The notes under the pieces were generated by a model. That model saw only the letters and a list, made by a program, of their open reading frames with translations, was not told the origin of the DNA and searched no databases. This document shows, piece after piece, positions 35,225 to 48,396 of a DNA stretch of 64,000 nucleotides (position 1 is the first letter of the stretch; every line of letters starts with the position of its first letter). The position numbers and the translations under genes were made by a program. This DNA comes from Rachycentron canadum (taxonomy: Eukaryota; Chordata; Actinopteri; Carangiformes; Rachycentridae): positions 17,881,662-17,945,661 of the forward strand of contig CM076656.1 in assembly GCA_038496675.1 (NCBI GenBank), given 5' to 3'.

Positions 35225-38200
35225 CTAATGTCCACTCTCTGTCCTTGCTGCTGTCAGCAAAGGATATGAACTGCGACCAAACAGTGTCTCATCCACCGAG
35301 AAAGTGCTCAGTCTGTCTTTACCGAGAGTGTGTTTGATGTCCTGGATCAGCTCCATGTCTCTTCTCTCTCCGTTGATGCCTCCATCAGACAGTTTGGGTT
35401 GGATCTCTCCGTCGTGGGACTCCTCTTGGCTTCCAGCCTCAGACTTGGACGCTGTGAAATCGGTTATTTCTGTAACTTCTTGACTTTGTTCATCTCTTTT
35501 TCGCTGCGTTTCCTCTGCGTCTCTCAGTCCATCTGGACTTGCTGAATGCCCATGATGCTCTTCTGTTTTGGATGAAGGTAGGAGATCTTCTATCTCGTCA
35601 GTTGCGGTTTGTTTTTTATTCAAGTCTGGATCATTCTCAGTAATTTCCTCCCCAGTTTGGTTCTCTGTGACACTCTCAGGTTTGCCACTGGCAACTGAAT
35701 GATGAGTACCTGCAATGCTTTCCACCTCAGTTTTGAATATGTCATTTTGCATCTGTGAAGGTCCAGGTCGAACTATGTCTTCCTGTAGAGATCCCCTGTT
35801 TCCTGTTCTTTGCTGGTCTTTAGACTCTTTGTCATTGTCTTCAGTCTCTGTTTTCAATATGAAGTCCTGCACCTCAGTTTCCTCCTTACCCTCCTGTACC
35901 GTGTTTTTGGTGGTATCCTTCTCACAAGGTTCACCATCTTCAGCTTGTTCACTCTCAACATCTGACTCCACTTCTCTCACTTTGTTGTTCTCTTTTGTCT
36001 CATTTTCATCTCTTTCCGTTTGCCCCTCTTCTTCACTTTCAGACATCTTCACCATCTTGAGTGGACTCTCGGGTCTCGGCGGCTCTGTTGATTTTGCTGC
36101 TTCCTCACTGGAGGTGGACACTCGAGTGTGTGAAGCCTCTTCCGTCAGGTCTTCTAAAGGTTCAACAAACGTCTCGAAAAACTTTGAGGTTTGATGCATG
36201 GTTACCCAGTTTGTGACCAGATCTGTGTTGTCGTCTGTTGCCAGGGCCTCTGGAGTGTCCTTGTCTACTGCGATGCTTTCTTCTGCGCTTGCAGCCTCGT
36301 TGTTTTGTGCTTGAGGTTTGAGCAGCACACTCGCTCCTTCCTCCGAGGCCTTGCTGGCCTCCTCTGTGTCCGCTCCGTTCTCTCTGTCAGCAGCAGGGAG
36401 GTCGATGGCGGCAGCATTTTCATCAGAGTGTGGCTGCTGGTCAGACATTACAATGGACTCATCTATTGGTTGCGTTGTACTAGTTGTTCCACCTAAAGCG
36501 AGATCTGTGGGTGTCGAAGATTGTGGCTGGGCGGCTGAAGAAGCAGCTATCGCCTCATTGACATCATTATCGTTATTTCTGGTTGAGTCTGAATCTCTGT
36601 TTTCATTATCGGGGTCAGGTTTGTTGTCACTTCCATCTTTTCTCTCCTCGTGGTCGTCTCTGTCTGTATTCGGGTCATCTGGTTTAGATTCCTCTTTTAT
36701 CTCCGTCCCAGCTGTCTCTTGCTCTGAATCTTTTTGAGCAGATTCATCTTGTTTTTCGAGACTATCATCCTCATTCTTAGCCTCGCTTCCTACTATATTT
36801 GTGTCAGGACCCTCATCCACCTTGTCATCTCCAGACTCCACAGTTACTTCTTTCACCTCTGTACTGTCTTCCTCAGTTGGTTTCTCCTCAGTTTTTCGGT
36901 CATCTTCATCCATATCTGCTGCCTTTACATCATGTTTATCCTCAGTCAAAGCCTCTGTCTCATCCTCATGACTTTTGCTCTCTGCTCTGGTAGAAATTTC
37001 CCCATTTTCTGCATCAATTTCTCCCTTTTCACTGCCGGTTCTTGCTACTCCAGTTTCTTTCTTAACATCCTCAGACGCCATCACATTGTTTAGCATCTCT
37101 TCAGCTGCTTCGCCTTCACCAACGTCTTCTGACTGAGCAGTATGTTCATTAGATATTTTCACATCATTTGTATTTATCTCAGGCTCCTCAGTAATCACAA
37201 TTTCCTCTCCTTCTCCAGTCTTACAGGTTATGATTTTATTCTTTTCAGATTCACTTTGTTCGGCTTTGTTTTCATTATCATCCTCCTCCTCTTTTTCTGC
37301 TTCATCATCCCTTTCCTCATCAGCATCTGTCGTTGTCTCCTTTATTTCTTCACCTTCATTAGTTTCATCATTTATGGCTCCCTTTGCTTCAGATTCTTCC
37401 TCATCATTTTTATTCTCCAAACATTCGGCCTCCTCCTTATTCTCCTCTGTCTTTTTGCATTCATCCACTCTCTCTTCATTTGTGGCTTTATCTTCCCCGT
37501 CAAAGGTTTTCTCAGCTGGTTCTTCATTTGTGTTGGAGTCAGTTTTACTATCCTCAACAATGATTTCATTATTTTCTACCCTTTCCTCTGTCTTACTTTC
37601 ATCTTCTTCTGCTTTATCGGTTTCATTCTTTTCTTTTTTGTCTCTATTTTCACCTTCTGGTGGTTCATCTGGGTTTGTTTGTTTTTCTTCCTTTTTATTT
37701 TCCTTTCCACATTTCTCCTTCTCCACCTCATCATCTATTTCCACAGATTTTTCTGTCTGCTCTTCTCCCAACCTTTCTTGTTTATTGTCCTTACTCTCCT
37801 CTGCTGCTGTCACTTCCTCTCCATCCCCCTCTTTAATATCATCTTTACTGTCCTTTTTATTGTCCTCACTTATGTCTGCTGTTTTTTCCACCGAGCAGCT
37901 TGAGTTCTCTGCTGTTGCTTCCGTTTCTGATGCCTTTGTTGTGTCCTTGCTGTCTGCCTGCTGCCTCTCCTCTGCGTCGCTTACAGGTGCCTCTTCACAG
38001 CCGAGGGCCTCTCGTTCCTCTGAGGGCCCTGCTTTCATCTCCATTGTCTCACTCGCTGTCATTGCCTCTTCCGCCTCTGCATTATCTGACACTGCTGTCT
38101 CATCAGTCCTTTTATTCGGCTCTGATGCTAATGATTCATCCTCCTCTCTGCTTTCTGCCCCTTGCCCCGTCTTATCGGGCTGCACCTCCTCTATCTCTGC

Positions 38201-41200
38201 AGCTTTCTCCTCATATCCTTCATCTTTTTGTGCCACATGTGCATCAGCAGATTCAGCTGCTGCATCTTCCTGAGGTTCTGACATTTTGTTTTCTTCTGTC
38301 GTGGCCTCTTCAGACACAAGATGTAGAGCTGTGTCCTCTGACTTCTCTGCTGCTTCTTCCTCTGGTGCATCATTCCCATCATCTTCATCCATTTTGACCA
38401 TATCTTCTTTAGTGCTGTCAATGCTCTCACAAGGCTCTTTTTCAGTGTCATTGTCCTCTTCTTTTGGCTCAGATGTCTCTTCGTGATCCTGAACCACTTC
38501 AGCTTCACCCACACAAACACTTTCCTCGCCTTTTGTCTCTTGTCTGAGAGTCTGTTGCAGCTCTGTAAAAGCCACTGATTTCTCTGGAACAAGATCTGTA
38601 AAAACAATAATGAGCTTGTGAAGTAAGAATGTTTTTTCTGCAAGAGTTGTCTTGTGTAACTTGCACAACCATTCTGTTGAAATTGAAAGTCTCATACCAT
38701 TGTTGCCTCGTTCGTGGCCTTTACCATTGGCCTCCACCTCCTCCTCAGTGCTGGTGTCACTCAGTTCGGGCTCAGAGTTGCAGTGGGACTCCTTCAGCAT
38801 GGCTTCTGCCAGCTTCTCCTGCACAGATTTAGCTTGGGAAAGAAAGAGAGAGAGAAAAAAAAAAAGACACACAGGCATATGAGTTCACATTTCTGCAGGA
38901 ACAGGATGATGAATGATGTCTGAATGTTAAAAAAAAAAAGACAGTATTTCATATAATGCAAATGCAGTGAGAGAAGTCAGCCAATGAAAAGACGCACAGC
39001 CAAGGACAAAAAAAAAGGTTTTTAATCTTTCCAGGTGCAAACATGAGAGAAAAACACAACAACATGCAAAACGATAATGAAAATGCACACAAGGAAAATA
39101 AAAAGACACAACACAACAAAAATAAAAACACAATGCAAACATAATGTAAACTTTACATGATAAAAAGAAACAAAATCTATCACTCAACTTTGGCACCTAA
39201 GTGTGTTAAATGGAAGTCCAGCAAGAATCTTGTGTCATCGATGATGCATTTATAAGAAATAAGAAAAGGAAGGAAAGTGTATTTGTTTGGGTGCGTGACT
39301 TTTCAGTCAGTCTTCACAATTTCATATTTTGTGCTTTTTGAAATAATTGTACACTGTGCACCAGAGGCAGCTTCCTCTTCCTTTTCTGATTGCAATTTCA
39401 CGCCCGAGGGCTTTTGGCTTTGTTTTCTGAGCTCTATTTTAATAGTTTATTTATTTCACAGCAGTTTTTAATTTAACCTAGATTTTCTAGTGCAGCAGTA
39501 AACTGTAAAAACAAAACAAACAAACAGGGTTTTTCTGTAAAATATTGTGACATACAATCAAAATATAGTTATATGTGATAAAGTTACTTATTAGTATCCA
39601 AACTTCTTGAAACTCATTTTGATTAAACTTGATCTTTAACATAAAAAAGTGGAAACGTTATAGAAACATCACACACACACACACATATAAAAATAAGAAA
39701 TAAAAGCACAACGACACATAATTTTTCCACTATTATAAGATCATAACACTATACTTTTAACATCAACAACTGACAATACTGTGGTAGTGTGTGGTAGTTT
39801 TTTAGTTGTTGTCAGGGCTGTGTTACTGTGAAAACCTATACACACCTGCTCCTGACACTGTCTCACCTTCAGCCCTGGTTGTGATAATAGTGGAAAAACT
39901 TCCATACACGATGGACTGATCCAATCCTCACTCAGTTGTATCTGTTGGTTTATACTCACCCCTCTCCTGCTCCTGTCCCTCTTCCTGTTTGCCCTCATCT
40001 ACCGTTTTCTCAGCCTCTCTCTCTCCCAAGGTGTCGTCACTCTGTTTTATCTCACTCCCTGAGGGGACGCTGGAGTCAGGGGTGTCGATCTCTGTGCTGT
40101 CGGCTGTACTGTCCTGCAGATCTGAGTCTTTAGCTACAGCAGAGTCGGCTTCTGTGGCAGCTGCTTCTTCCAGCTTTGGTTCGTCTTTTTCACCTGGGGG
40201 AGCAACGGTTTCTTCTCGATCGACCTCCTTGGGTTGCTCGGTTTTCTCGTCGTCTCTGGAGTCTTTTGTGGCTTCAGCATCACTGGCCTCCCTGTTGCTG
40301 CCTGAACAGCTGGAACCTGAACGAGACTTAATGTCTTCTGTGCAAGATAAATAAAGTATTTTAAATTCATCAACAGAATAATCTCTCCATGCTCCTTTAA
40401 ACTGCTCTAAAGATGGTTTGTTGGTCTGATTTGATAGATCAAATCAGACCAACCATCAGAAATTCATCTCAGTTATTCTCCTCTCAAGCATTACTTGGAA
40501 AATGTGTTAAGAAGTTCACCCACCATCCTTTTCCTCATCCTCAGTCTCACAGGCATCTCTCTCTTTAACCTGTGTCTTAGTTTCACTGATTGGAGACGGG
40601 GAGTTCTTTTCTTTTGCCTCCTCTGCAGGGCCTTCATCGTCTGCTTCAAAGTCTTCTTCATAATCTGAGGGTAAGGGCACAGAACATTTATTGAGATACC
40701 TCTGAAAAATCCATTCCCTCTATTTCTCTCTTATTGATTCAGTCATGTTTTATGTACATTCCAGTACTTATACCATCTCTGACTTTGTCCTCTTCAGCTG
40801 CTGTTTCTTCTTTGACTTGAGTCTGCATGTCCTGTCGCTGACTTCTTTCAAAGGCTGAATGAGAGGCAGCATCTTCTCCGGTCCTTTCCGTTTCCATCTC
40901 AGGAGCATCCTTTGAGTTGGTGACCACCTCCTCTCTTCCTCTCTCCTCTTTAACTCTCTTTGGTGGCGGTGTGGGCTTTTTGTCCAGTCCCATTGCTATG
41001 ATGCACCTGAAAAATGTTCATGAAGTACCAAAGCGCTCAGTTTAAAAAAATAACTTGTCAGTTTGGGAAAAACACTTTTCCAAGTCATAACAAGGTTATT
41101 CAGTTTTGGGCCAGAAAACCAAAGCACTCAAAGGGGGCTAAAAACTCACAATAATATTAAACATTGATTATAGCTGCTTGAAAACTAGACCATTTAATGT

Positions 41201-44200
41201 GTTTTAGTAGGAAAGTAAACAATTTTTTTTTATTGTAAAGAAATCTGTTCTAACACAATCCCAGTTGTTAGTTGTTAGAATAGATTTCTTTTGTCAGAGA
41301 CACAGTGGGCCAATAAAGTAAGACCTTACTTGTAGCAGGGGGAGGCCCCCTCAACGCTGGAGAAGCCAAAGTGTCCGTGCCTGCCGCCAAGTCTGGAGCC
41401 TTTCCTGTGTTTGAACTCACAGCAGGAGCTCAGCCGCTCCACCTGCAGCCCGTTCAGGAAGAAGGTCAAGCTGAAGGGGAAGCCTCTGTGTCGCCTCGAA
41501 ATGAACTGGAACGACTCTGTGGGACAGACAGAGCATGTTAGATGAGAGCAACCTATTAAATGTGTGAGCTTGCAAAACAGCCTTCCTAACTACGGTTTAT
41601 CTAAATGTGCAAATATGTTCATATCTAAGAGACATAAGCACAGATCGTGACGCACTGACCTCCCTCACGAAGCTTGCCTTTGAACACACACAGGTTCTCT
41701 CCACCACAGTGTTGCTGAAACACTTTGACCTCGTCCCTCATGTCAGTCAGGTTGTGGGAGAGATGCACCGTTTTGCCAAAGTACACCATGTTCACACACA
41801 CTCTGCTCTGGTGCACAGAGCTCCTCAGCATGGGGGGCTCCTGGACAGGGATAAAAAAAAAAAAACAGGTTGGGGTCAATTTAATGAACAATCAAAAATT
41901 GACTGGATGATTGATTTTGCTTATTATCCAGCTTTGGTGTAGCATTCTTAGAGTCTAATGTGCAAATGTAGTGAATTTAATAACGATTTGATCAGTGAAT
42001 AGAGGAAATAATAGAAAAACCTTGGAATGCAGGATTTGCATTTTAGCAAAACTGCCAAACAAGTTTAGAGATACAATCAAACACACACACACACACTCCC
42101 TATGTGTGAAAATCAATGCATCTCAAGGAAATGTATATTATATTTCCTAATAAATCCAAAGAGGCTGCAGCTGGTAAGTTTGCTATGGAAAGTTTTGTTG
42201 CCAGGAAAAACCTAAAGAGGGATAAAGACCTCATTGGCGTCAGCTCCACTGGAGGCGGTGGTAGGGCGCAGTCTGCGGCCCCTGGTGCTGCTGGGAGTGA
42301 CCTTCACCCCTCGCTCTTTTCTCTTTGTGGCTGGAGGCACTGGGGTGACAAAACTGTTGATTACTGGGAGGCAGTAGGGCGAGATGCCATGGGACGCCTC
42401 CACTGTGGTGAAACGTCTCCGGGACTCCTTGTCCATCTGGGAGGGAAATTAATGAAGTTGCATTTGTGAGAAGACTTCAGTGAGTGTATGTTGCTACAAC
42501 AACAACTGCTAACAACAATGTCTGTGCATGTATGGGCAGTTACTTTTATTGCAGACAAGAGCTAGTTGGAGAGCTATTTGTCCACTTAGAGCTGAAGGGC
42601 AGCTACTCAAAAACTGTGGATTTGTGATGTAGAAACGGATGCATTAACTTTTATGCTTTTAGTATTGAACAAAATACATTTCTGAGCATGTCCAATATAC
42701 AGTCTGATACTAACAAGAATTTATAATTAAGTTTCTATATCTCTAAAAGATAGTGTTTCTAAACAATATTACCAAAGGTAGATTTATATATTGGTCTCAA
42801 AACCAATATAATTTTGTCATAGGAAATGATAAAACCGAGCATCACACCCTCTATACAAGCAGGTGGGTGAATGAATGACAATATGTGTCATGGTCTCACA
42901 GTGCAGTTGAACGGCTGGCTGTTGTCATTGGAGGACTCAAGGTGTCTGTAAGGGGAGCTGCGCCTGAGGGAAGCTGTGGTGCTGTTACTGTGGATTGGCT
43001 TCAGACGCACTGGCCTCTGCATCTTTCCTGGAGCTGTGTTGGGTCGAGACGATCCCAGCTACGAGACACACAAAACACACGACACTGTTTATGCGTCACC
43101 ATGGAGACCACTATGTCAGGATTTTCATTTGTACCTTTGTATTCAACCTCTGCTTTGTGCATACCCATGTATGCACCTTGTGCTACAATTAATCAATGTT
43201 GTGTTTTCTTTTAATTGAATCTGCTCTTTTTTTTTTTTTTTTTAGATATACATCATAATACAGTATTTTTATTTCAGTGTCCAAGTTTCCAGTCGGGGAT
43301 CATTAAAGTGTCACCCTAGCTTTATAAATAGTAGACTTATCTAATAAATTGATGATATCGACGCAGTAGATGTGTTCAAAATTCACATTAGTCATCTTCC
43401 CTGAAGGGAGCTGACATTTTTTCCAAACGTATTATCGCTGCTGTATTTTAAACAAGGCTGAACCTGCTGAGGTGTGAGGTCTGAGATATTTGCTCTTTTA
43501 ATAAGAGAGATTTCACTGGGTAAACACAGAGATAAAGGCCAGGATTACTGGCTTATTTATTCTGGCATCAAGATCTATGCCTTTCAAAGATAACATTAAT
43601 CTAATCCTTCTACTTGACTTTAAATGCTCTCGACGGTACACAGCAGATGAGCTAACAGTAGCTGAGACAGCTCTTCAGTTGTTAAGTGCCAATGTAAACA
43701 TGGCAACTATCAGCGTGCGCAGATAATGATTTACATTACAGACATGTCTTCAACTAAGACAGCACTTGACTGTGACTGGTCTTTATTTTTTTGGTCAGTG
43801 ATATGAAATTGTGGGTGTTTGGCTGCAGATCGAACTCTGTATCTGTCTTCCATCAAACATGATGTGTCATGTAAATTAAATTGGGAAGCGTAAGTGAATA
43901 GTTCAACATTTTGGAAAATACACTCATGCTTTCTTGCTGGGAGTGAGGAGATGAGGAGCTTGAGTGTACTGGAGCCAGCAGCCGGTTAGCCTAGCTTAGC
44001 ATAGAGACATGAAACAGGATAGTCTGGCTCTGTCCAAAAACAAACAGTTGCCCAGCAATCACCATAAACTCCTGAAGGTCAGCATCCAGCACATAGCCTC
44101 TTTTAAGACCTTGTCACTGTAACACTTTTGTTTTAGTGCTGATTAATAAACAAGATGAAACATGTTAATCAGAGATGTCTGGACGTGTTTCACCCTTTAA

Positions 44201-47200
44201 CTAAAGTAGAAGTGGTATTACAGTTATCTACCATATAAATCTCATCAAGAAGGTGAACAAGCACAAACCCAATATCTCATACATCAGCTGTTAGATTTGA
44301 ACTAAAGTTGGACGGATGACGTATTTTAACACTGTTTTCAGGCATTTAAAGTGTATTTTACTAAAGAGGACAATACAAAATCTAAATGAAACCTTATATT
44401 TTTTAAATATTAAGACAGACCATGATTGGCCCTAAAAAGGTTTCTCAGCTAAAGGTCAGAATTTTTTAACTAAGGCATAATATTTCTCCGTATAACTGGC
44501 TTGTAGCATTTAAAAAAGTTACTCTTGTTTGTATGATGGAGACACTGTGATTAAAAGGTCAAATTCAAATCAGGAACCTAGATCAGAAGCTTGAATCGCT
44601 GGTTTTTGTAGGACTGACTGCCCAAATGTGTTCCTGCATCATTCACAGGTGCTGACACATTAAATGCAATACTCCAACATTGCAGAGGCGGGAGATTGAG
44701 TCAAATGACTTGATTTAAGTCAGTTATGAGTTTGAGGACTTGAGGTTTGCTCGACTAACACTGATAAAATGTCTTGGTATTAATGACTTGAGACTTGAAA
44801 GGAGTTGACTTTTTTAGAAAATATTTTTCTGGACATTTTTAGATAACTTACAATTTAGGTTTTTTTTTTTTTCACGATTTGGAGATTTCTGCAGCGATGC
44901 CAGCAAACCAGCTACATGGTGATGGGCCAAGTCCAACCATACTAAAATTTGGATTGCAGGAGACAAGAAAACATTGCACGATGGAAGGCCCAGGCCCGAG
45001 CAATCCCACACATTAAGGAAAGAAAACTTTTTCGTGATCATCGTCTTTTAACTGATTTGAATCTTGATGCTGGGGTTGATCATCAGACTCTGACTGACAT
45101 GCAGCGATTGACCTGCTTGATTCTCACCACAGTAACGTGGGACTTGCCTGAAAGTTAAGACTCGTACAAGTCAGATTTACTGCCACCTCTGCAACAATGT
45201 CCACTCAGTCTACTAGTGAGACGTCAGACGTTGGACTCACAGACTCAGAGGATTCAGAGTGCTCCCCCTCTGGCCCGGAGTGCTGTTTTTGGATGCCCCT
45301 TGCGCCTGTGGGTGGGCGTGGAGACAGGATGCGGATGATCTCTTCCTCATATCTTCTAGAGCGCTCCACCTTTCAAACGAGAACATCTATTATTGTTACA
45401 CTCTGAATATGTGGATATCTGTTTCAAATGATTCGTGCCACTAAAATGTAATTTCACTTCACAAAAAATACATGACTCATACAGATTGGATCCTCTGTAT
45501 CCATAGAAACACTGAGGATGACTTTTTTAATAGATCAACATTTTGCAAATTACCTCTTTCTAACACAGGCTGACCAGGTTTCTGTGTCATATCACGTAAG
45601 AGTCATTAGTTAATAAAATGGGGCAGCAAAGCAGTGTTTAAATGTAAATTATGTACCTTGATCTTATGCACTCTTTCCCTCCTTGCAAACTCTTCCAGCT
45701 TCTTTTTGATCTCTATTTGATGGAGACGCTGCATGGGAGAGGCACACAACAAATTAGCATCCTTCATTATACGATGACGAGCAAGGATTTAGCTGACAGT
45801 GCTTTTTTTTTTTTTCTTTTTTCCTCTCCACTGTTTCTGTTTCTGATGAGCTGTGTTCACCCCACCTCCATCTCCAGCACCTTGTGGAAAATGGCCTGGG
45901 CCAGGCATTCACGAACATGTCTCTGGTGGGCTCGCTGGATCAGCTTGTGTCTGTACTCTTTGTCTGGAACGATACGCCCACTCCTGGTGATCTAATGACA
46001 ACAACAGTCCCAGCAGTGTTCAGTCAATATGGGTCTTTGAGGACCGATAGCAATGTTTTCAAACTGAGGTCCCCAACAGCTGATGCTTTGTGCAGAACTA
46101 CAATACAGACATGTCAGACACATTAAAGTTTGTCACAGCTGGGGGTGCTCTGGCAGCTGAGTGGCCAGTGCGTGTCCCACATGGTTATAATGATCCACTG
46201 TATAATTGCCAATATTCAATAAAGATCATTACTTGATAGTAACATCAACATCTGAGACAAATTTCCCTTAAATTGAGTGATGCTTTTCTTGAAAGTTTGA
46301 CAAAAACTTTCAAAAAAACAGAGTTTAGTGCATCTCATCCACCTAGATGAAAAGAAAACTGCTGTGATTTTCACTTATATGGATGTGGGTTTAAAAGGAA
46401 CAGGAGAGACCACATAAAGAGCCAGTTGTCACTATATGATCATCATCATCATCATCGTTTGACATACCAGTCCTGCTCTCTGCAAGTGTCTTCTGATCCG
46501 TGTGTTGCTGAAGTATCCGGTGAGATGTTTGTCTGTCAGACTGTTGTAGGCAGAAATGAGTCTGCAGAAACATGACCAATAAAAACAGGTACTAAATTAA
46601 TCAAAGCTGAATAAATTTCAAGGCCTCACGTCCTGAAGGGCATCCAGACTTTAAGCTTTGTCTTTTGCCAGAGGAAAGTTGTTGATTACAGCGAACAGAA
46701 GACCAGAATCGTAATCAAATGGTTTAGTGGGGGAACAACACCATGTTTGTTTATTGGCTGTTGTTTCTTGTCTTCATTAAAGAGACATCAGGTCTCCTAC
46801 AGCTCAGCCTATCTGAAAGCAGTTTTTTTTTTTTTCCGACACAGATTTGATTTCCTCCAGCGTTTGTGTACAAGACAACAGGATCTTACAACTATAGGTT
46901 CTGTTACCAGTGTCTGATTACACACAGGAATTAGACGGGATCGCACACTTAACCCTGTCTGCCTTCTCTTTTTGTACCTGGATAATTTGTCTCTGGTGCT
47001 CCACAGCTTTGGCTGCAGATTTCTCCCAGGACCACGAGTACGGTGGTTAAACTATCTTTTAATACTTTCTCCAACCTAGTGAACCAGGCACAGACATGTA
47101 TCACGCTAATAGAACCACCTTTGTTTGTGCTTCCTCTTGCCTCACTACGTCTTGTTCAGTATCATCACTTAAGCACTGAAACTACTACTTTTCTGAAACT

Positions 47201-48026
47201 AACTGAATTTTTTTTTTTGGGGTCTATTATTATACTAGCTGTATTATAGCATTAACATATATTTTGGGTTAAAAGTAAAAAATAAAAGTAGTTCATGACA
47301 ATAAGACAATAAATTAATAAACACAATAAATATTAAATAAACCATTAAAGTAGCATCAGGTAAACTTTACTCAAGTTAAGTACTTCATAATTGTACTTGT
47401 CTTGAGGTACTTAGCTACTTTCCACCACTGGTAACGGAGTAAATCTAATTTTTTATTGTGGTTTTGATATTTTTATAGAAAAATTTACATATTTCTGACA
47501 AAAAACAGTATTGTCATCACTCCCTGTTTGTTCCTCCTCTTTTCTTTTCAGGTTGTGTTCAGGGTCATTCGATGTTTGCAGTAAAGGACATTAGCACAGT
47601 TGACTAAAAGTAGCACTGGTTTAGCTACTGAGGCAACTAAAAGTAGTTTGTAGTGTCTCTGTTGTAAACAGTTGCTACACACTGCATTGCACTATAAATA
47701 AAACAGTAGTGTCACTGTACAGCACATTTATTGTATTTTCATTGGTCTTTATGAGCCTGTGGCTTTATTAGCTTAACAGTAGCATTAGTATAGATTTAGA
47801 GTCAATTAAAATCAGCCAATTAAGTCTCTGTAGTTATTATATTAAATGAGTCGAAATTAAGTAAAAAAAAAAAAAAAAAAATTAAAAAAGGCCATTACTT
47901 TAACCTAAAAGTACAAATACTGTAGGTCCACGGATAATAAACAGATAAGTCTTATAAAACAGTTAATTCAAACCTTTTACCACAGAAAATATTTAACTGC
48001 ACCTACCCTGGGTTGAAGTGGCTCAT
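35225..48026 (-). CDS. erich3: Glutamate-rich protein 3 (ERICH3), DUF4590 domain
   Basis: Fourteen coding exons on the minus strand, in transcript order: 48026-48007, 46561-46465, 45991-45866, 45728-45657, 45369-45241, 43058-42900, 42436-42230, 41840-41660, 41516-41330, 41006-40774, 40664-40524, 40337-39960, 38832-38698, 38595-35225. They sum to 5,436 bases, in phase, giving 1,811 aa; human ERICH3 is about 1,530. The N-terminus reads MSHFNPG then LISAYNSLTDKHLTGYF and TRIRRHLQRAG. A basic helical segment follows (HVRECLAQAIFHKVLEMERL). Residues about 290-430 form the DUF4590 core: VYFGKTVHLSHNL, EVKVFQQHCGGENLCVFKGK, FLNGLQVERLSSCCEFKHRK, GSRLGGRHGHFGF, CYKCIIAMGLDKKP. The rest, about 1,300 residues, is a low-complexity Glu/Asp/Lys/Ser/Thr tail, most of it in one 3,371-base exon. 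Mammalian ERICH3 is reported at primary cilia and in neurons. The tail is poorly conserved, but open for over a thousand codons without a stop. Confidence 0.96.
40411..40460. repeat. Inverted repeat (hairpin), erich3 intron 11
   Basis: TTGGTCTGATTTGAT (40421-40435) and ATCAAATCAGACCAA (40438-40452) are exact reverse complements with a 2-base loop. The flanks extend it imperfectly (GATGGTTTG and CCATC), to about 20 pairs with a 4-base bulge. Confidence 0.9.
43890..44170. repeat. Dispersed repeat related to the 9.7-kb element, erich3 intron 5
   Basis: Contains GCCGGTTAGCCTAGCTTAGC, then GGATAGTCTGGCTCTGTCC and CTGATTAATAAACAAGATG. The GTTAGC-CTTAGC core is shared with the stretch at 9640-9910, and the wording is typical of a repeat widespread in percomorph fish. 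Ends were not defined. Confidence 0.5.
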
Positions 48027-48029
48027 GGT

Positions 48030-48340
48030 TTCCAGTTCGCCCTCTCTTTAAAATGCCCACTCCTCCCAGAAAAATAAAAATAAAAGTATATATATATATA
48101 TGTGTGTGAGTGTGGGTGTGTGTGTAAAGTAAGAGGGGGTTGTGGACGGCGTCTGCTCAGCAGGGAGGACGTCCGGGCCGGTGTGAAGTCAAACGGACCT
48201 GAGGAGTTGCGAAGTGGAGCCGGACGGAGGCTGCTCCTCTCCCGCAGCGGAACTGATGACACCCGCCGGTTGCCATGGAGGACCACGTGACGATGCTGCC
48301 AATGAGACTGGTTTCCACTTACAGACACTTTCAGTCCCAC
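48030..48340 (-). promoter_or_regulatory. GC-rich 5' region of erich3 with an X-box-like motif
   Basis: The stretch upstream of the minus-strand start is GC-rich (for example CGGACGGAGG, GGACGTCCGGGCCGG). GTTGCCATGG at 48269-48278 matches the left half and spacer of the RFX X-box (GTTGCCATGGCAAC) but the right half is degenerate (GGAGGAC). RFX factors drive ciliary genes. A TATATATA/TGTG tract at about 48088-48124 lies just upstream of the ATG. Confidence 0.4.
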
Positions 48341-48358
48341 TGACACCTAAACCAGGAC

Positions 48359-48360
<2 letters not shown>

Positions 48361-48392
<32 letters not shown>
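48361..48392. repeat. (CA)n microsatellite
   Basis: Sixteen CA units upstream of erich3. Confidence 0.95.

Positions 48393-48396
<4 letters not shown>

Noticed and set aside
37230..38273. Plus-strand open frame of 347 codons rich in Ser, Leu and Phe
   Set aside because: It is the complement of the Glu/Lys/Asp-rich erich3 exon. GAA/GAG/GAT codons read backwards give Ser/Leu/Phe codons, and no splice or family signal supports it. The same holds for the other plus-strand frames at 35715-38400.
44814..45180. Possible extra exon between erich3 exons
   Set aside because: No frame matches the family, and the flanking erich3 exons already join in phase; it looks like repeat-derived intron DNA.
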